A DNA stretch of 27,397 nt from a virus (IMGVR_UViG_3300009034_000182:1-27397); one strand, 5' to 3'. Numbered from the stretch's first letter, positions 16,801 through 23,182 are shown. Made by a program: numbers and translations. The notes: generated by a model not told the origin, from the letters alone.

Positions 16801-16918
16801 CAAGTTTTCCTGTGAAAGGATTATAAATTGTTTTAAAAGTTGTAGATAATCCTATTGTAATTATTAAGAAGAATGATATCAAAAATATTGCTATTGTTAT
16901 TTTTTTATTCATTTTCAT
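13871..16918 (-). CDS. repetitive exported fibre-like glycoprotein
   Basis: The 1015-residue protein starts at an ATG overlapping the previous stop (TGATG). An N-terminal hydrophobic segment (ITIAIFLISFFLIITIGLS) is followed by YNPFTGKLDYYTLD, a motif I associate with repeat-rich surface proteins of uncultured archaea. Internal repeats dominate: six copies of YEYWTNxSLDWxxNTTIF, five of YTNASFxDLNRxWEN, five of GSLxWGNxS, and three of a C-xxx-GGVWxC unit typical of tail-fibre-like proteins. There are 16 sequons in the first 205 residues. The C-terminus (YWNGTCLITDGPTSTLEVC) is a short conserved-looking cap. No S74-type chaperone domain is visible. The shape is likely a long trimeric or beta-structured fibre. 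An export signal on a fibre encoded inside a tailed-virus module is unusual. Confidence 0.8.
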   Translation of the reverse strand: MKMNKKITIAIFLISFFLIITIGLSTTFKTIYNPFTGKLDYYTLDAEGNLTIENLTVTGNVTAAYLFGNINCTYLFGDDTDFCSDLAGAGETLWIDNGTFISPNATYAENVNMTGAGQYLDYTTLFENGTSLTEKYWELGDTMYRANISDYWTYNLSYEYWTNTSLDWYDNTTIFRRDNSSYEYWTNASLDWQSNTTIFDMSNESYVPYTGAEQNVDLGIYNLTINNLTTASSVFVGGDLNVSGTSNLDGNLMPITTLSHDIGSGVLRWGDLYVSDISADSIDAAVNITALGNVSAVYFLGSGAYLTNLNVTGDITGYILNISYLCGHTGIGCIEMRGDPWYLSGVDLEIDQDLKVNNTEIERDLDVGGNVTVDGNVTITGNISATYFVGSGAELTGITASNSSYEYWTNSSLDWYDNTTIFDMANISYEYTNASFANLDRDWENTMNFTGNISTCSNEDDIMKMAGGVWTCEQDAGTTYTNASWSLNEIDLTECVDCLGTDEILESDLAIPWANLVTYDLNSDWDNLLYFNNLTKCDYAGEVMEMTGGVWGCAANYNYNLDSDWSGSMLAGTNITTCAENQILKTVTGVWMCAADAGTAYTNASFTDLNRSWVNYLHWGNLTGFNLDSAWTGSLHWDNLTAYDLDVDWTGSLDWGNISNAQIVNTSYEYTNASFTDLNRSWENFLHGGNITANSLGASQIDESSLVPQTSWYNTTTQVIDALDGNLTFTRRDNSSYEYWTNTSLDWYDNTTIFDMSNASYDYTNASFTDLNRTWENFIGWGNVSERSLDVAWSGSLHWGNLSDYNLDTVWTGSLDWGNISNAQIVNSSYEYTNASFADLNRIWENTLGWGNLTTHDLDTSWVGSLDWGNISNVQIVNSSYEYWDNSSLDWQSNTTIFDMSNSSYEYWTNASLDWYDNTTIFDMSNSSYDFTNSSWDLDRGNSSTEIWAVIDNFTFHKYSDTMNSPNITVTDNWNMSGKNLTVVTNITYGESDAMIYWNGTCLITDGPTSTLEVC
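14130..16450 (-). repeat. interspersed in-frame repeats in the fibre-like gene
   Basis: Six imperfect copies of a unit of about 66 bases (protein YEYWTNxSLDWxxNTTIF) lie near 14130-14300 (two), 14650-14720, 15640-15710 and 16310-16450 (two). Between them are copies of a unit encoding YTNASFxDLNRxWEN and one encoding GSLDWGNIS. Copies differ mainly at third codon positions, which points to old duplication followed by selection on the protein. The array could expand or contract by recombination. Confidence 0.8.
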
Positions 16919-17235
16919 CAACTGTATGTATATCCATCCCTATCATCCCAGACTTTCGTAAATTCTGCAGTTCCATCTGCCCATTGAATGTCTGTCACAT
17001 AATTATTTGCATCATAAGTTATTTTTTGGATTTGCCAATATGCTTCGTCTTTTCCTCTCCCTGGCGTGGTTTTTCCGATATAGACTGGTTGCCCATTCGC
17101 ATTGTTTTCAAGTGCCTGAGTGAATTCCATATCTGTAACATTGAGTGTTGGCTCTTCTCCCCTCTGTCTAAATTTATGAAATTCTCTATCTCTAAGGTGG
17201 TTCGTATAAACTCTACCACCATCTGCACTCACCAA
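16918..17235 (-). CDS. short phage-type protein preceding the fibre-like gene
   Basis: The 105-residue protein starts at TTG or the next codon GTG (17232), both just after AGGTGAGG. It is polar, without signal or membrane segment. The second half (AYWQIQKITYDANNYVTDIQ, then WADGTAEFTKVWDDR and GYTYS) has the pattern WxIxKxxYD...GxxxxFxxVWDxR..Y seen in many small phage proteins encoded next to fibre genes. It might be an adaptor for, or cap of, the fibre. It is the first gene of the 17.2-11.5 kb unit. Confidence 0.62.
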   Translation of the reverse strand: MVSADGGRVYTNHLRDREFHKFRQRGEEPTLNVTDMEFTQALENNANGQPVYIGKTTPGRGKDEAYWQIQKITYDANNYVTDIQWADGTAEFTKVWDDRDGYTYS

Positions 17236-17263
17236 ATTTCCTCACCTTTAATTTTTTTATTTA

Positions 17264-17292
17264 CATGTCGGTAAGGCGTAAACTACGACATG
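17264..17292 (-). promoter_or_regulatory. stem-loop in the leader of the fibre/glycoprotein unit
   Basis: A perfect 7-bp inverted repeat (CATGTCG / CGACATG) encloses a 15-base loop, and two further A-T pairs can form beyond one bulged base. It lies between the shared promoter motif and the 16918-17235 gene. Its stem sequence is unrelated to those of the other two leaders. Confidence 0.5.
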
Positions 17293-17346
17293 AGAGGTTG
17301 GGTAGTAAAATATTTTTCCACTGACTCTCTGATTAAAGAATATATG

Positions 17347-17367
17347 TTCTGCTATATATAGATTACA
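17347..17367 (-). promoter_or_regulatory. archaeal-type promoter of the fibre/glycoprotein unit (shared motif, copy 2)
   Basis: On the minus strand, CTGTAATCTATATATAGCAGA contains a TATATATA box centred near 17356. The flanking GTAATC and GC bases match copies 1 and 3. It lies in a 139-base gene-free gap, about 120 bases before the first start codon, so the predicted leader is around 95 bases. Confidence 0.65.
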
Positions 17368-17374
17368 GAAGCTA

Positions 17375-17740
17375 TTATGGACGGACTTGCTTGAGAAGAA
17401 GAAGTTGGACAATTGTATTAGTAGAATCGGGTTTGTTTATAATCTCAATAATATCGTAAACGGTCGTGCCGTGCAGGATTTGGTCGTTCAAATCTACTGT
17501 ATCTGTGGTTTTTATCATAGCTATCGATTCTGCTTCGGTCTCCACACCAGCGAGATTGTAAAGTTCTCTCTGCGATATCCTGTCTATGAAAACAGCGGTT
17601 ATAGTGGAATCAGAAGAAGAATAAGTAAGTATATCATCTCCGTTGTAGGTGCTCGCAGTTCTGGTTCTCAAAGTAAGGGAAACGGGATGTGCAGTAACGA
17701 TTTTACTAAAATCCGAAATAGCGTCTGTAGTAAAGGTCAA
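17375..17740 (-). CDS. head-tail stopper / head completion protein
   Basis: The 121-residue beta-rich protein starts at a TTG after GGTGA. It contains STITAVFIDRISQRELYNLAG and ESIAMIKTTDTVDLNDQIL followed by GTTVYDIIEI. That order (strand, variable loop, D..D.I...G..Y.I..I) is characteristic of the SPP1 gp16 / HK97 gp7-like stopper fold. The stopper closes the portal after packaging and receives the tail. It follows the adaptor with only the small membrane protein gene between, and it is the last gene before the second shared promoter. Confidence 0.72.
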   Translation of the reverse strand: MTFTTDAISDFSKIVTAHPVSLTLRTRTASTYNGDDILTYSSSDSTITAVFIDRISQRELYNLAGVETEAESIAMIKTTDTVDLNDQILHGTTVYDIIEIINKPDSTNTIVQLLLLKQVRP

Positions 17741-17744
17741 TCAA

Positions 17745-18026
17745 TCACCCAAACATTATCTTCAAGACAACAGAAGTAAGCATTGCAGTCAACATTCCTA
17801 TAATTGATACAACTAACCCCATTTTCTGCCAAGTCTCTTTTCTAAGTTGTTCGTGGGATTTCAGATGATTTTCCAGATTGTTTTCAACAACTATGACTTT
17901 ATCATTGAGACCGTCCAATTTACCGTTGTGCTCTTTTACGCTGCGTCTGATATATTTTATATCTGTTCTTACTTCTGCGAGTAATACCTTTAAATCCATT
18001 ATTGTATTTCTTTCTGTTTTGTTCAT
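17745..18026 (-). CDS. coiled-coil plus one transmembrane segment, XhlA-like
   Basis: The 93-residue protein has a long charged helix (about 8-62, with EVRTDIKYIRRSVKEHNGKL and a following NxLxxHxxxHE pattern) and a C-terminal transmembrane helix (MGLVVSIIGMLTAMLTSVVL). This layout is that of the XhlA/hemolysin-like family, some members of which act with holins at lysis. Its place between the adaptor and stopper genes is odd for a lysis gene. It could instead be a virion or neck-associated membrane protein. No endolysin is visible nearby. Confidence 0.6.
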   Translation of the reverse strand: MNKTERNTIMDLKVLLAEVRTDIKYIRRSVKEHNGKLDGLNDKVIVVENNLENHLKSHEQLRKETWQKMGLVVSIIGMLTAMLTSVVLKIMFG

Positions 18027-18392
18027 TCACTCAACTTTTTCAATCAATCCTGTGTCGGGTGCTTGGGCGATTATAAATTCAAATTTATCAAAAAAAGTTT
18101 TAGCCAATCCAGTTCGCAGAGTCGATGCTGACCTTTTATCGACTTTTATAGCTCCGACTATCGTATAACTCATTTCGCTCATAGCAAGTTTTCCCGCTAC
18201 GTTACTAAGTGCGAAAAAAGCAGAAAGGGCATTGGAAGCCTCTTGCTTCAAGCTTGTTCCCATAGAGACCCCAGCCAATCCGTCTATAATCCTGTCCGCC
18301 GAAGCTATAATTAAATCTAAATCAGCATCGCTTACATTAGACGTTGTTAAACCAGTCTGTGCCCGAATGTCGTCCTTATCTCCGTAAGCCAA
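18027..18392 (-). CDS. head-tail connector adaptor protein
   Basis: The 121-residue, mainly helical protein begins MAYGDKDDIRAQTGLTTSNV and continues SDADLDLIIASADRIID. The motif DIRxxTGL..S.VSDxDL..II..A...ID is typical of gp6/gp15-type adaptors, which bind the portal underside as a twelve-membered ring. The start is a TTG after AGGTGA. Downstream genes encode the XhlA-like protein and the stopper, as expected for a neck module. Confidence 0.8.
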   Translation of the reverse strand: MAYGDKDDIRAQTGLTTSNVSDADLDLIIASADRIIDGLAGVSMGTSLKQEASNALSAFFALSNVAGKLAMSEMSYTIVGAIKVDKRSASTLRTGLAKTFFDKFEFIIAQAPDTGLIEKVE

Positions 18393-18402
18393 TTAGCTCA
18401 CC

Positions 18403-18873
18403 TCAGTCGAAGCTTTCAAATACTAAATGAACTTTGAAACTATCTGCAGCTGTATGACTAGTTACATCGAATTGCAACTGCTCATCAACAACGTAATTAC
18501 TGTATATGTTTCCTGTAGCTGTTAAAGCTGCGTTTGCGTTTGTCACGTTTAACACTTTGATATACAAAGGTCCGATGTCGTCTGTGAAATCTTCTGCACT
18601 AAGATTAACATAAGTTTCGCCTGTTGTGAGTCCAGTCACTTGTAAATCGGCACTTCCGTCACTGTTTGTGCCAACTTCTTCGATGAAAATCTTTATCAGT
18701 TTTCCTTTTACTCTTGGGCTGACTACTTTTCCACTTGCGGTTATGTGATACCATTCGAACTCGGTTGCGGTCGTGCCCAATGTGTTTGGAGATGTAGGTA
18801 CATCGAATCCTGTGCCAGCTGCATCTACGACCAAAGTTGGAGTTATTAGCGTGAAGTATCTATGTCTTGGCAT
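18403..18873 (-). CDS. beta-rich virion protein, possible head decoration or fibre
   Basis: The 156-residue protein has no signal peptide. Alternating hydrophobic strands with Thr/Ser/Gly turns dominate (KGKLIKIFIEEVGTNSDGSA; DIGPLYIKVLNVTNANAALT), ending in SFKVHLVFESFD. It looks like a compact beta sandwich. It follows the zinc-binding gene cluster and precedes the adaptor. The family was not recognised; a minor capsid or decoration role is inferred only from position and fold style. Confidence 0.55.
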   Translation of the reverse strand: MPRHRYFTLITPTLVVDAAGTGFDVPTSPNTLGTTATEFEWYHITASGKVVSPRVKGKLIKIFIEEVGTNSDGSADLQVTGLTTGETYVNLSAEDFTDDIGPLYIKVLNVTNANAALTATGNIYSNYVVDEQLQFDVTSHTAADSFKVHLVFESFD

Positions 18874-18887
18874 ATTTTTTTTATCAC

Positions 18888-19163
18888 CTATTCTAATTCT
18901 ATAAAAGTATCAACCTCTATGTCTTCGTATATATTATCCACAATATCTGAGCGGGACTTTCTCTTATGCGGCATACGTTTGTTCAAACCGAGTGAATGCA
19001 ATGGTTCATCAAATTTGATATTTTGTCTGTTTGGAATTTTCCAATGCTCATCGTCGGTGGTCATCCGAGTCCCGTCCGCCTTTATGCAATGGTGCACGAA
19101 ATCTACATCAGTCTCTTGATGATGGAACCATTCGGAACATATCCGACATTTTTTCATCGGCAT
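18888..19163 (-). CDS. small Cys/His-rich putative zinc-binding protein
   Basis: The 91-residue protein has Cys and His clusters near the N-terminus: CRIC at residues 6-9, HH at 14-15 and HHC at 24-26, enough for one or two metal sites. Then come DDEHWKIPN, a basic patch (MPHKRKSRSD) and an acidic C-terminus (DIVDNIYEDIEVDTFIELE). The charge split suggests nucleic-acid or protein binding. It is one of three adjacent small zinc-binding coding regions. The function is unknown. Confidence 0.6.
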   Translation of the reverse strand: MPMKKCRICSEWFHHQETDVDFVHHCIKADGTRMTTDDEHWKIPNRQNIKFDEPLHSLGLNKRMPHKRKSRSDIVDNIYEDIEVDTFIELE

Positions 19164-19217
19164 ATTGTAATCACTTCTCTCTCTTGCATTTTCTTTATTT
19201 CCCTGTCCTCTTTTGCA

Positions 19218-19430
19218 TCAGGGTTTTTCGGTCCCGTCAATTTTCCTTCTAATTTCTTCATTCAAATCTGCCTCTTTCAATCCATCCCACCTAGCGGTCT
19301 TGTAATGTTTCGAACACAATACAATAAACACTCCTGGAGCCTTTGTCGGAAAGGCTCCAAATCCTGCTTTATCACATCCTTTCCAATCGCATTTTGGTGC
19401 TCCTTTCCTGTTCCATGTCTTCAATTCCAT
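19218..19430 (-). CDS. small zinc-binding protein
   Basis: The 70-residue protein contains KCDWKGCDKAGF and, about 20 residues later, VLCSKHYK, giving a C-x4-C ... C-x2-H set of possible zinc ligands. The rest is a helical Glu/Lys tail. Its start overlaps the stop of the upstream zinc-ribbon frame as TAATG, indicating coupled translation. This independently supports translation of that upstream frame. The function is unknown. Confidence 0.62.
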   Translation of the reverse strand: MELKTWNRKGAPKCDWKGCDKAGFGAFPTKAPGVFIVLCSKHYKTARWDGLKEADLNEEIRRKIDGTEKP

Positions 19431-19594
19431 TATCCTCGCCTGAATTTACCTCCTTCACATTTAGCGCACGGCGGCAATTTATCTTTATCACTATCTAAGT
19501 ATAAATCTTCGCCGCAAGAAATACAAATATACCTGTCTTTGCCTGGAATCGTACCTGCAGAAATTATCTTTTTACTTTTTTTTTTATAAGTCTC
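19430..19594 (-). CDS. zinc-ribbon coding region without own start codon, probable frameshift extension
   Basis: An open frame of 54 codons encodes a rubredoxin-like zinc ribbon: YICISCGED, then a 12-residue linker, then LPPCAKCEGGKFRRG. That is a standard two-knuckle ribbon of two CxxC pairs. There is no ATG, GTG or TTG anywhere in the frame. It overlaps the end of the 72-residue gene in the -1 frame, and the overlap contains ten consecutive A residues (minus strand, 19575-19584 region). A -1 slip on this run would fuse the two into one protein of about 115 residues. A one-base homopolymer error would give the same picture. It ends TAATG with the next gene. Confidence 0.65.
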   Translation of the reverse strand, partial: ETYKKKSKKIISAGTIPGKDRYICISCGEDLYLDSDKDKLPPCAKCEGGKFRRG

Positions 19595-19782
19595 TTAGGA
19601 AGAGCTTTCTTAATGGGCTTTTTGACAATCTCCAAGTGCCAACCCAAGCCCCTGAAAATAATGTCATCATGAGAGGCTATTTCAACGGTCTTGGTTTCGC
19701 CTCCTTTTATATTATGAAAAGGAAAAGTAACTTTAAGCAAATTCTTCACGGTTATCTTGTCTCCCTTTTTGTAAACCTTCAT
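19564..19782 (-). CDS. small basic beta protein, probable N-terminal part of a frameshifted product
   Basis: The 72-residue protein begins MKVYKKGDKITVKNLLKVTF and forms a likely small beta barrel up to residue about 53, followed by a very basic tail (KKPIKKALPKRLIKKKVKR). It starts four bases inside the end of the preceding gene, after GGTGA. The basic tail is encoded over the A10 run, where the reading frame can move to a zinc ribbon. Alone it would be a small basic virion or DNA-binding protein; joined it would be a beta-barrel plus zinc-ribbon protein. The family was not recognised. Confidence 0.6.
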   Translation of the reverse strand: MKVYKKGDKITVKNLLKVTFPFHNIKGGETKTVEIASHDDIIFRGLGWHLEIVKKPIKKALPKRLIKKKVKR

Positions 19783-20231
19783 ACGCTCACCAACCCATCC
19801 TTCAGTCCGGGCTTCATTCCAGTACCGAGATGTTCTAATCCGTATTGCCTGTCTCCAGTCGAGACCGTCCTTGTTAGTCCATCCTTTAGTCCGCTTCGTC
19901 TATAAAGTACGAAATTAACAGTTCCAGAACCCGTTCCAATATCTACTCTATGGTTTCCCTTCAGATAATAACCCTGCGCTTCAACCCAGATTTCGACATT
20001 ATCATCTGCAGAATAAGAGGAAGTGAAGTTTGCCAAATCAAAAAGATACTGACCGGAGCTATTGGTAGTTGTAATCAAAGTCCCCTCACCTGAGGCAAAG
20101 GCTATTTTTTTAGTCCCCTCTGTTATGTCCATAATCCAGATTCTTGCTCCGTCTACGGCTGCAGCCGTAGCTCCTTTGGGTCTCTCGTAGGTTACAGTCC
20201 CGCTTATCGGATATGGGTTTTGTGCTGGCAT
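19779..20231 (-). CDS. non-exported protein with carboxypeptidase-regulatory/CNA-B-like beta domain
   Basis: The 150-residue protein starts MPAQNPYPISGTVTYERPKG and contains GQYLFDLANF and NVEIWVEAQGYYLKGN. Strand order and the turn GxYLFDLAN suggest a transthyretin/carboxypeptidase-regulatory-like beta sandwich. There is no signal peptide. The C-terminal 35 residues carry the short repeat SGLKDGLTRT / PGLKDGLVSV. The same kind of domain, opening PQPISGHIY, occurs in the signal-bearing membrane protein encoded directly upstream, so the two look like related partners with different locations. A virion decoration role is possible. Confidence 0.6.
   Translation of the reverse strand: MPAQNPYPISGTVTYERPKGATAAAVDGARIWIMDITEGTKKIAFASGEGTLITTTNSSGQYLFDLANFTSSYSADDNVEIWVEAQGYYLKGNHRVDIGTGSGTVNFVLYRRSGLKDGLTRTVSTGDRQYGLEHLGTGMKPGLKDGLVSV
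19795..19893 (-). repeat. short direct repeat inside the 3' end of the beta-domain gene
   Basis: CCATCCTTyAGTCCG (plus-strand orientation) occurs at 19795-19809 and 19879-19893 with one difference, in the same reading frame. It encodes GLKDG twice near the C-terminus. Confidence 0.6.
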
Positions 20232-20241
20232 TCATAATCAC

Positions 20242-21003
20242 CTAACTAAAATCTGGAAACAGGTTTTCCTCTCCTCCGTGGTCATATTTCTCTTTATGTC
20301 TATCGGGTTGCGAGTGCCAAATTTTTGGACTCCTATGCAAATGTGTGAAATACAATTTATTATTATATCCTTTCCAAAACTTGAACCCACACCCTGGTGG
20401 GATATATTTAGCAAATTCTTCTATTTTATCTTTAATTAATTTTATTTTTCCACCTTTCACATACATTACAAATCCTCCGCTTAATGCAGCAAATAAAGCC
20501 ACCAATATAGTTGTCAGATTATTGAATTCTGGACAGTCTGGACACTCATCGTATTCTGGACATGTGGTTGTGGTTGGACAAACTAGGTCTGGACAGCAAC
20601 TGTCACATTCTGAATAAGGGGTTGTATCTACTGGACAAGGCAAGTCAACACCCGTCAAATCAAAATTAACTGTAAGAGGAGCGGGAGAGTCTGGCAATAT
20701 AATATATTTTACACAAAGTGGGTCATCCATACACTCGGGGATATATAACTTAATCTGGTCTCCCCCAACGTATTCAAGTGGAAGATTGGCTAATTCAGCT
20801 AAGAAAGCATTTCCCACCTTTGATGCCTGAAGTTCTCTTCCTGTCCTAACATTTCTTGCAACAACTGTCAATGGTTCTGCCATGCCGGGTGCGGTTGTAT
20901 AGATATGTCCTGAAATGGGTTGTGGCAATGCAGCCAAAACTGGAGAAACAACTGTAAGTAAAGTTATTAAAGCTGTCATAAAGCCTGCGATTAATTTTTT
21001 CAT
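20242..21003 (-). CDS. signal-peptide, Cys-rich, single-pass membrane protein
   Basis: The 253-residue protein starts after GAGGTGA. A signal peptide (LIAGFMTALITLLTVVSPVL) ends near residue 24 before PQPISGHIY. A beta domain follows (about 25-120), then a Cys-rich stretch at 123-157 (SECDSCCPDLVCPTTTTCPE and DECPDC), a transmembrane helix at about 163-182 (LTTILVALFAALSGGFVMYV), and a basic, His/Trp-containing tail of about 70 residues that would be cytoplasmic. The topology is type I: outside domain, Cys stalk, anchor. The stalk resembles, in shorter form, the CxxC ladder of the 11499-11951 protein. It probably sits in the host membrane or an internal viral membrane. The function is unknown. 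Confidence 0.75.
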   Translation of the reverse strand: MKKLIAGFMTALITLLTVVSPVLAALPQPISGHIYTTAPGMAEPLTVVARNVRTGRELQASKVGNAFLAELANLPLEYVGGDQIKLYIPECMDDPLCVKYIILPDSPAPLTVNFDLTGVDLPCPVDTTPYSECDSCCPDLVCPTTTTCPEYDECPDCPEFNNLTTILVALFAALSGGFVMYVKGGKIKLIKDKIEEFAKYIPPGCGFKFWKGYNNKLYFTHLHRSPKIWHSQPDRHKEKYDHGGEENLFPDFS

Positions 21004-21013
21004 GTTTTCACCT

Positions 21014-23125
21014 CTAACTAAGCGTAAATGTGTCCTCCTTCGTTACTATATTTGTCCTATTTATTGTAAAGTTCCCACTTGGGATTACAAATATAGGTAT
21101 AGCTTTCTTCAAGTTTATGGTTTGTGGTGTGCAGTTCCAAGCGTATTCAACTTCTGTACATCCTGTACAAAAGTCCCAACCATATTTACAAGTGACATAA
21201 TTTCCGCTTGAAGCATTGTAATAGCTTGCATAATCTATCTGAGTCTCATTACTTGATACATTTATTACATATTCCTTTCCTTCTGTAGCATTGAAACAAG
21301 TGTCCGACATATTTCCGTCTGCATCTACCCCCCAACAAGCATAGAGAGTATCGTTCATAGTCATGTCTTCATATATTGACATCAAGTTAACAGCGGTCTT
21401 ATTTCCTGCTGAATAATTGCAGTGTCCTATGGATTCCATCGAGTCATTATACTGCCAATAACTTCTATTAACTGTGGTACTCAGATTGGTTAGATTACAA
21501 TTGGTTATTCCTGCGTATAAAGTCATGTTTCCTAGACCATTATCTTTCGCATCTGGTGAACTTAAGAGGAAGTCTGGGTCGGTTATGTAATTTGCTCTCA
21601 TGTACCATGTTGTATGGGCAGTATAGAGGGCGAGTGCATCTCCTGTTTGAATATTGGTATCGTTATTAATAGTCGGGGTTGAGTTTACATAGGTCGTATA
21701 GTTCTTAGACCAATAAGTATTGTTAAAGTAAGAAACTGAAGAGACGAGGCTAAAGTTATTTACAAAGTCTCGTATGGTGATGTTCTCTCCAGAATAAACC
21801 ACATAAGTCCACTTGGTAGCAGGTAATACATTTATCAATCCAGTCATATTAGTTTCTGAAACATTAGAATGTCCTGCGGTGTCGTTTGCCCAAGGCGTTA
21901 TTATAAAGTCTCCATCTGAGGCAGAAGATGTATTCCCACCCGTAATGTTTTGTGGATAAATTAAAACAGAACAATTAGTATAACCCATTCCATCTTCTTC
22001 ACTCATTGACACATTGGCTCCTTGGAGGGATATTCTATCAGCAGATTCATTATAGACATACACTCCACAACTATCAAAGTTTGTCTCATTAACCCAGAAT
22101 GTCACATTGATGTAAGCCTCGTCTCCATAAATATCGCTTGAACTATTATGCAATACCGTAAAGTTCTGTCCATATTCTTTCCAACTCACCCAGGGAGTAT
22201 TTGGGTCGTAATCGAAGAATATGCGACTAGTAGCGTATCTTCCCTGAACAGTTGTACCGTTATAATCGCTTTTATTGCCCCAAGCGTCCTCACATCTTAT
22301 GGTTAAGTTTGCTATTTGCCCATATAAAGTATCATTGAAAATATCACTCAAAACAGAAGCGTTTGTATAGGTTGTTCTGTTTGTTAGATTGCTCATATTC
22401 AAAATAGCTCCACCATCAATATGTGCTGTGTCTCCTGTGTGGTTGCCATCCCAGTAATGAATATTACATACGGACAAACTTCCATTAAGAGTGACATATA
22501 TGTTAGGGTCTTGTCCGTCTGCATCTACCGTCGTAGCATTTGTAATGCCACTTATATTCAGTGTTGTAGTATCTACTGGTCTTTCATTTATTCTAAAGAA
22601 AAACATGCCAGTTGCAGAAGTATTATAATAGCTTAAATTACCTGTACCAAGAGTATCATTGCACCAAAAAGTTATATTTCGCCAAGCAGTAGATGTGTCA
22701 TCATCTCTTGTATCATATAGACTATTATCCGCTGAATATTCTATAGCCAATTCGGGAGTGATGAAAAATGTAGCGTTCGTATCGTTTTTTCCGTCGTTTG
22801 TAGTGGATGCGTTTGTACTATTTATCATAGCCCATATAACTTCATCAGTCGATTCATTACCAAAAGAGAAATTACATTCAAACGACTGATTAACTGGAGC
22901 AACTATACTAACATTCCAATCAAAGGTAGTGTTGTAAAGCTCTGTCGCATTTGTAATATTTAATAAAACATCCCAGTCCTGTAGCTGAACTTCAACATCA
23001 AAAAAATAATCATGAGCCAAGGCAAAATTAAGCATTACCAAAAGAACGGGCAAGAATGCAATAAGCCCCAACTGCTTTGCGGAGATACGTAAACGATGGT
23101 CTCCAGCTAAAAAATTGACCATCAT
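21014..23125 (-). CDS. exported N-glycosylated surface protein
   Basis: The 703-residue protein begins ATGATG (second ATG at 23122). A long basic N-region precedes a hydrophobic segment (KQLGLIAFLPVLLVMLNFAL), with likely cleavage after ALA. The mature part is acidic, Asn/Thr-rich and dense in sequons, built of Ig-like repeats with motifs such as DTTTLNISGITNATTVDADG. Cysteines concentrate near the C-terminus (TCKYGWDFCTGCTEVEY). No C-terminal membrane anchor is seen. It has its own promoter and almost no leader, unlike its operon neighbours. It lies directly behind the major capsid gene. It could be a virion surface protein, a host-surface coat or an exclusion factor. Confidence 0.78.
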   Translation of the reverse strand: MMVNFLAGDHRLRISAKQLGLIAFLPVLLVMLNFALAHDYFFDVEVQLQDWDVLLNITNATELYNTTFDWNVSIVAPVNQSFECNFSFGNESTDEVIWAMINSTNASTTNDGKNDTNATFFITPELAIEYSADNSLYDTRDDDTSTAWRNITFWCNDTLGTGNLSYYNTSATGMFFFRINERPVDTTTLNISGITNATTVDADGQDPNIYVTLNGSLSVCNIHYWDGNHTGDTAHIDGGAILNMSNLTNRTTYTNASVLSDIFNDTLYGQIANLTIRCEDAWGNKSDYNGTTVQGRYATSRIFFDYDPNTPWVSWKEYGQNFTVLHNSSSDIYGDEAYINVTFWVNETNFDSCGVYVYNESADRISLQGANVSMSEEDGMGYTNCSVLIYPQNITGGNTSSASDGDFIITPWANDTAGHSNVSETNMTGLINVLPATKWTYVVYSGENITIRDFVNNFSLVSSVSYFNNTYWSKNYTTYVNSTPTINNDTNIQTGDALALYTAHTTWYMRANYITDPDFLLSSPDAKDNGLGNMTLYAGITNCNLTNLSTTVNRSYWQYNDSMESIGHCNYSAGNKTAVNLMSIYEDMTMNDTLYACWGVDADGNMSDTCFNATEGKEYVINVSSNETQIDYASYYNASSGNYVTCKYGWDFCTGCTEVEYAWNCTPQTINLKKAIPIFVIPSGNFTINRTNIVTKEDTFTLS

Positions 23126-23148
23126 ATGTTTTAAGATTGTATTTCTTT

Positions 23149-23157
23149 ATTTATAAA
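23149..23157 (-). promoter_or_regulatory. TATA box for a near-leaderless transcript
   Basis: TTTATAAAT on the minus strand is centred 28 bases upstream of the ATG at 23125. No Shine-Dalgarno sequence precedes that ATG, in contrast with most neighbouring genes. This fits an archaeal promoter giving a leaderless or nearly leaderless mRNA. It is unlike the shared GTAATCTATATAAAGCG promoter. Confidence 0.6.
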
Positions 23158-23182
23158 GATTTTACATCTTCTAAAAGAAATG

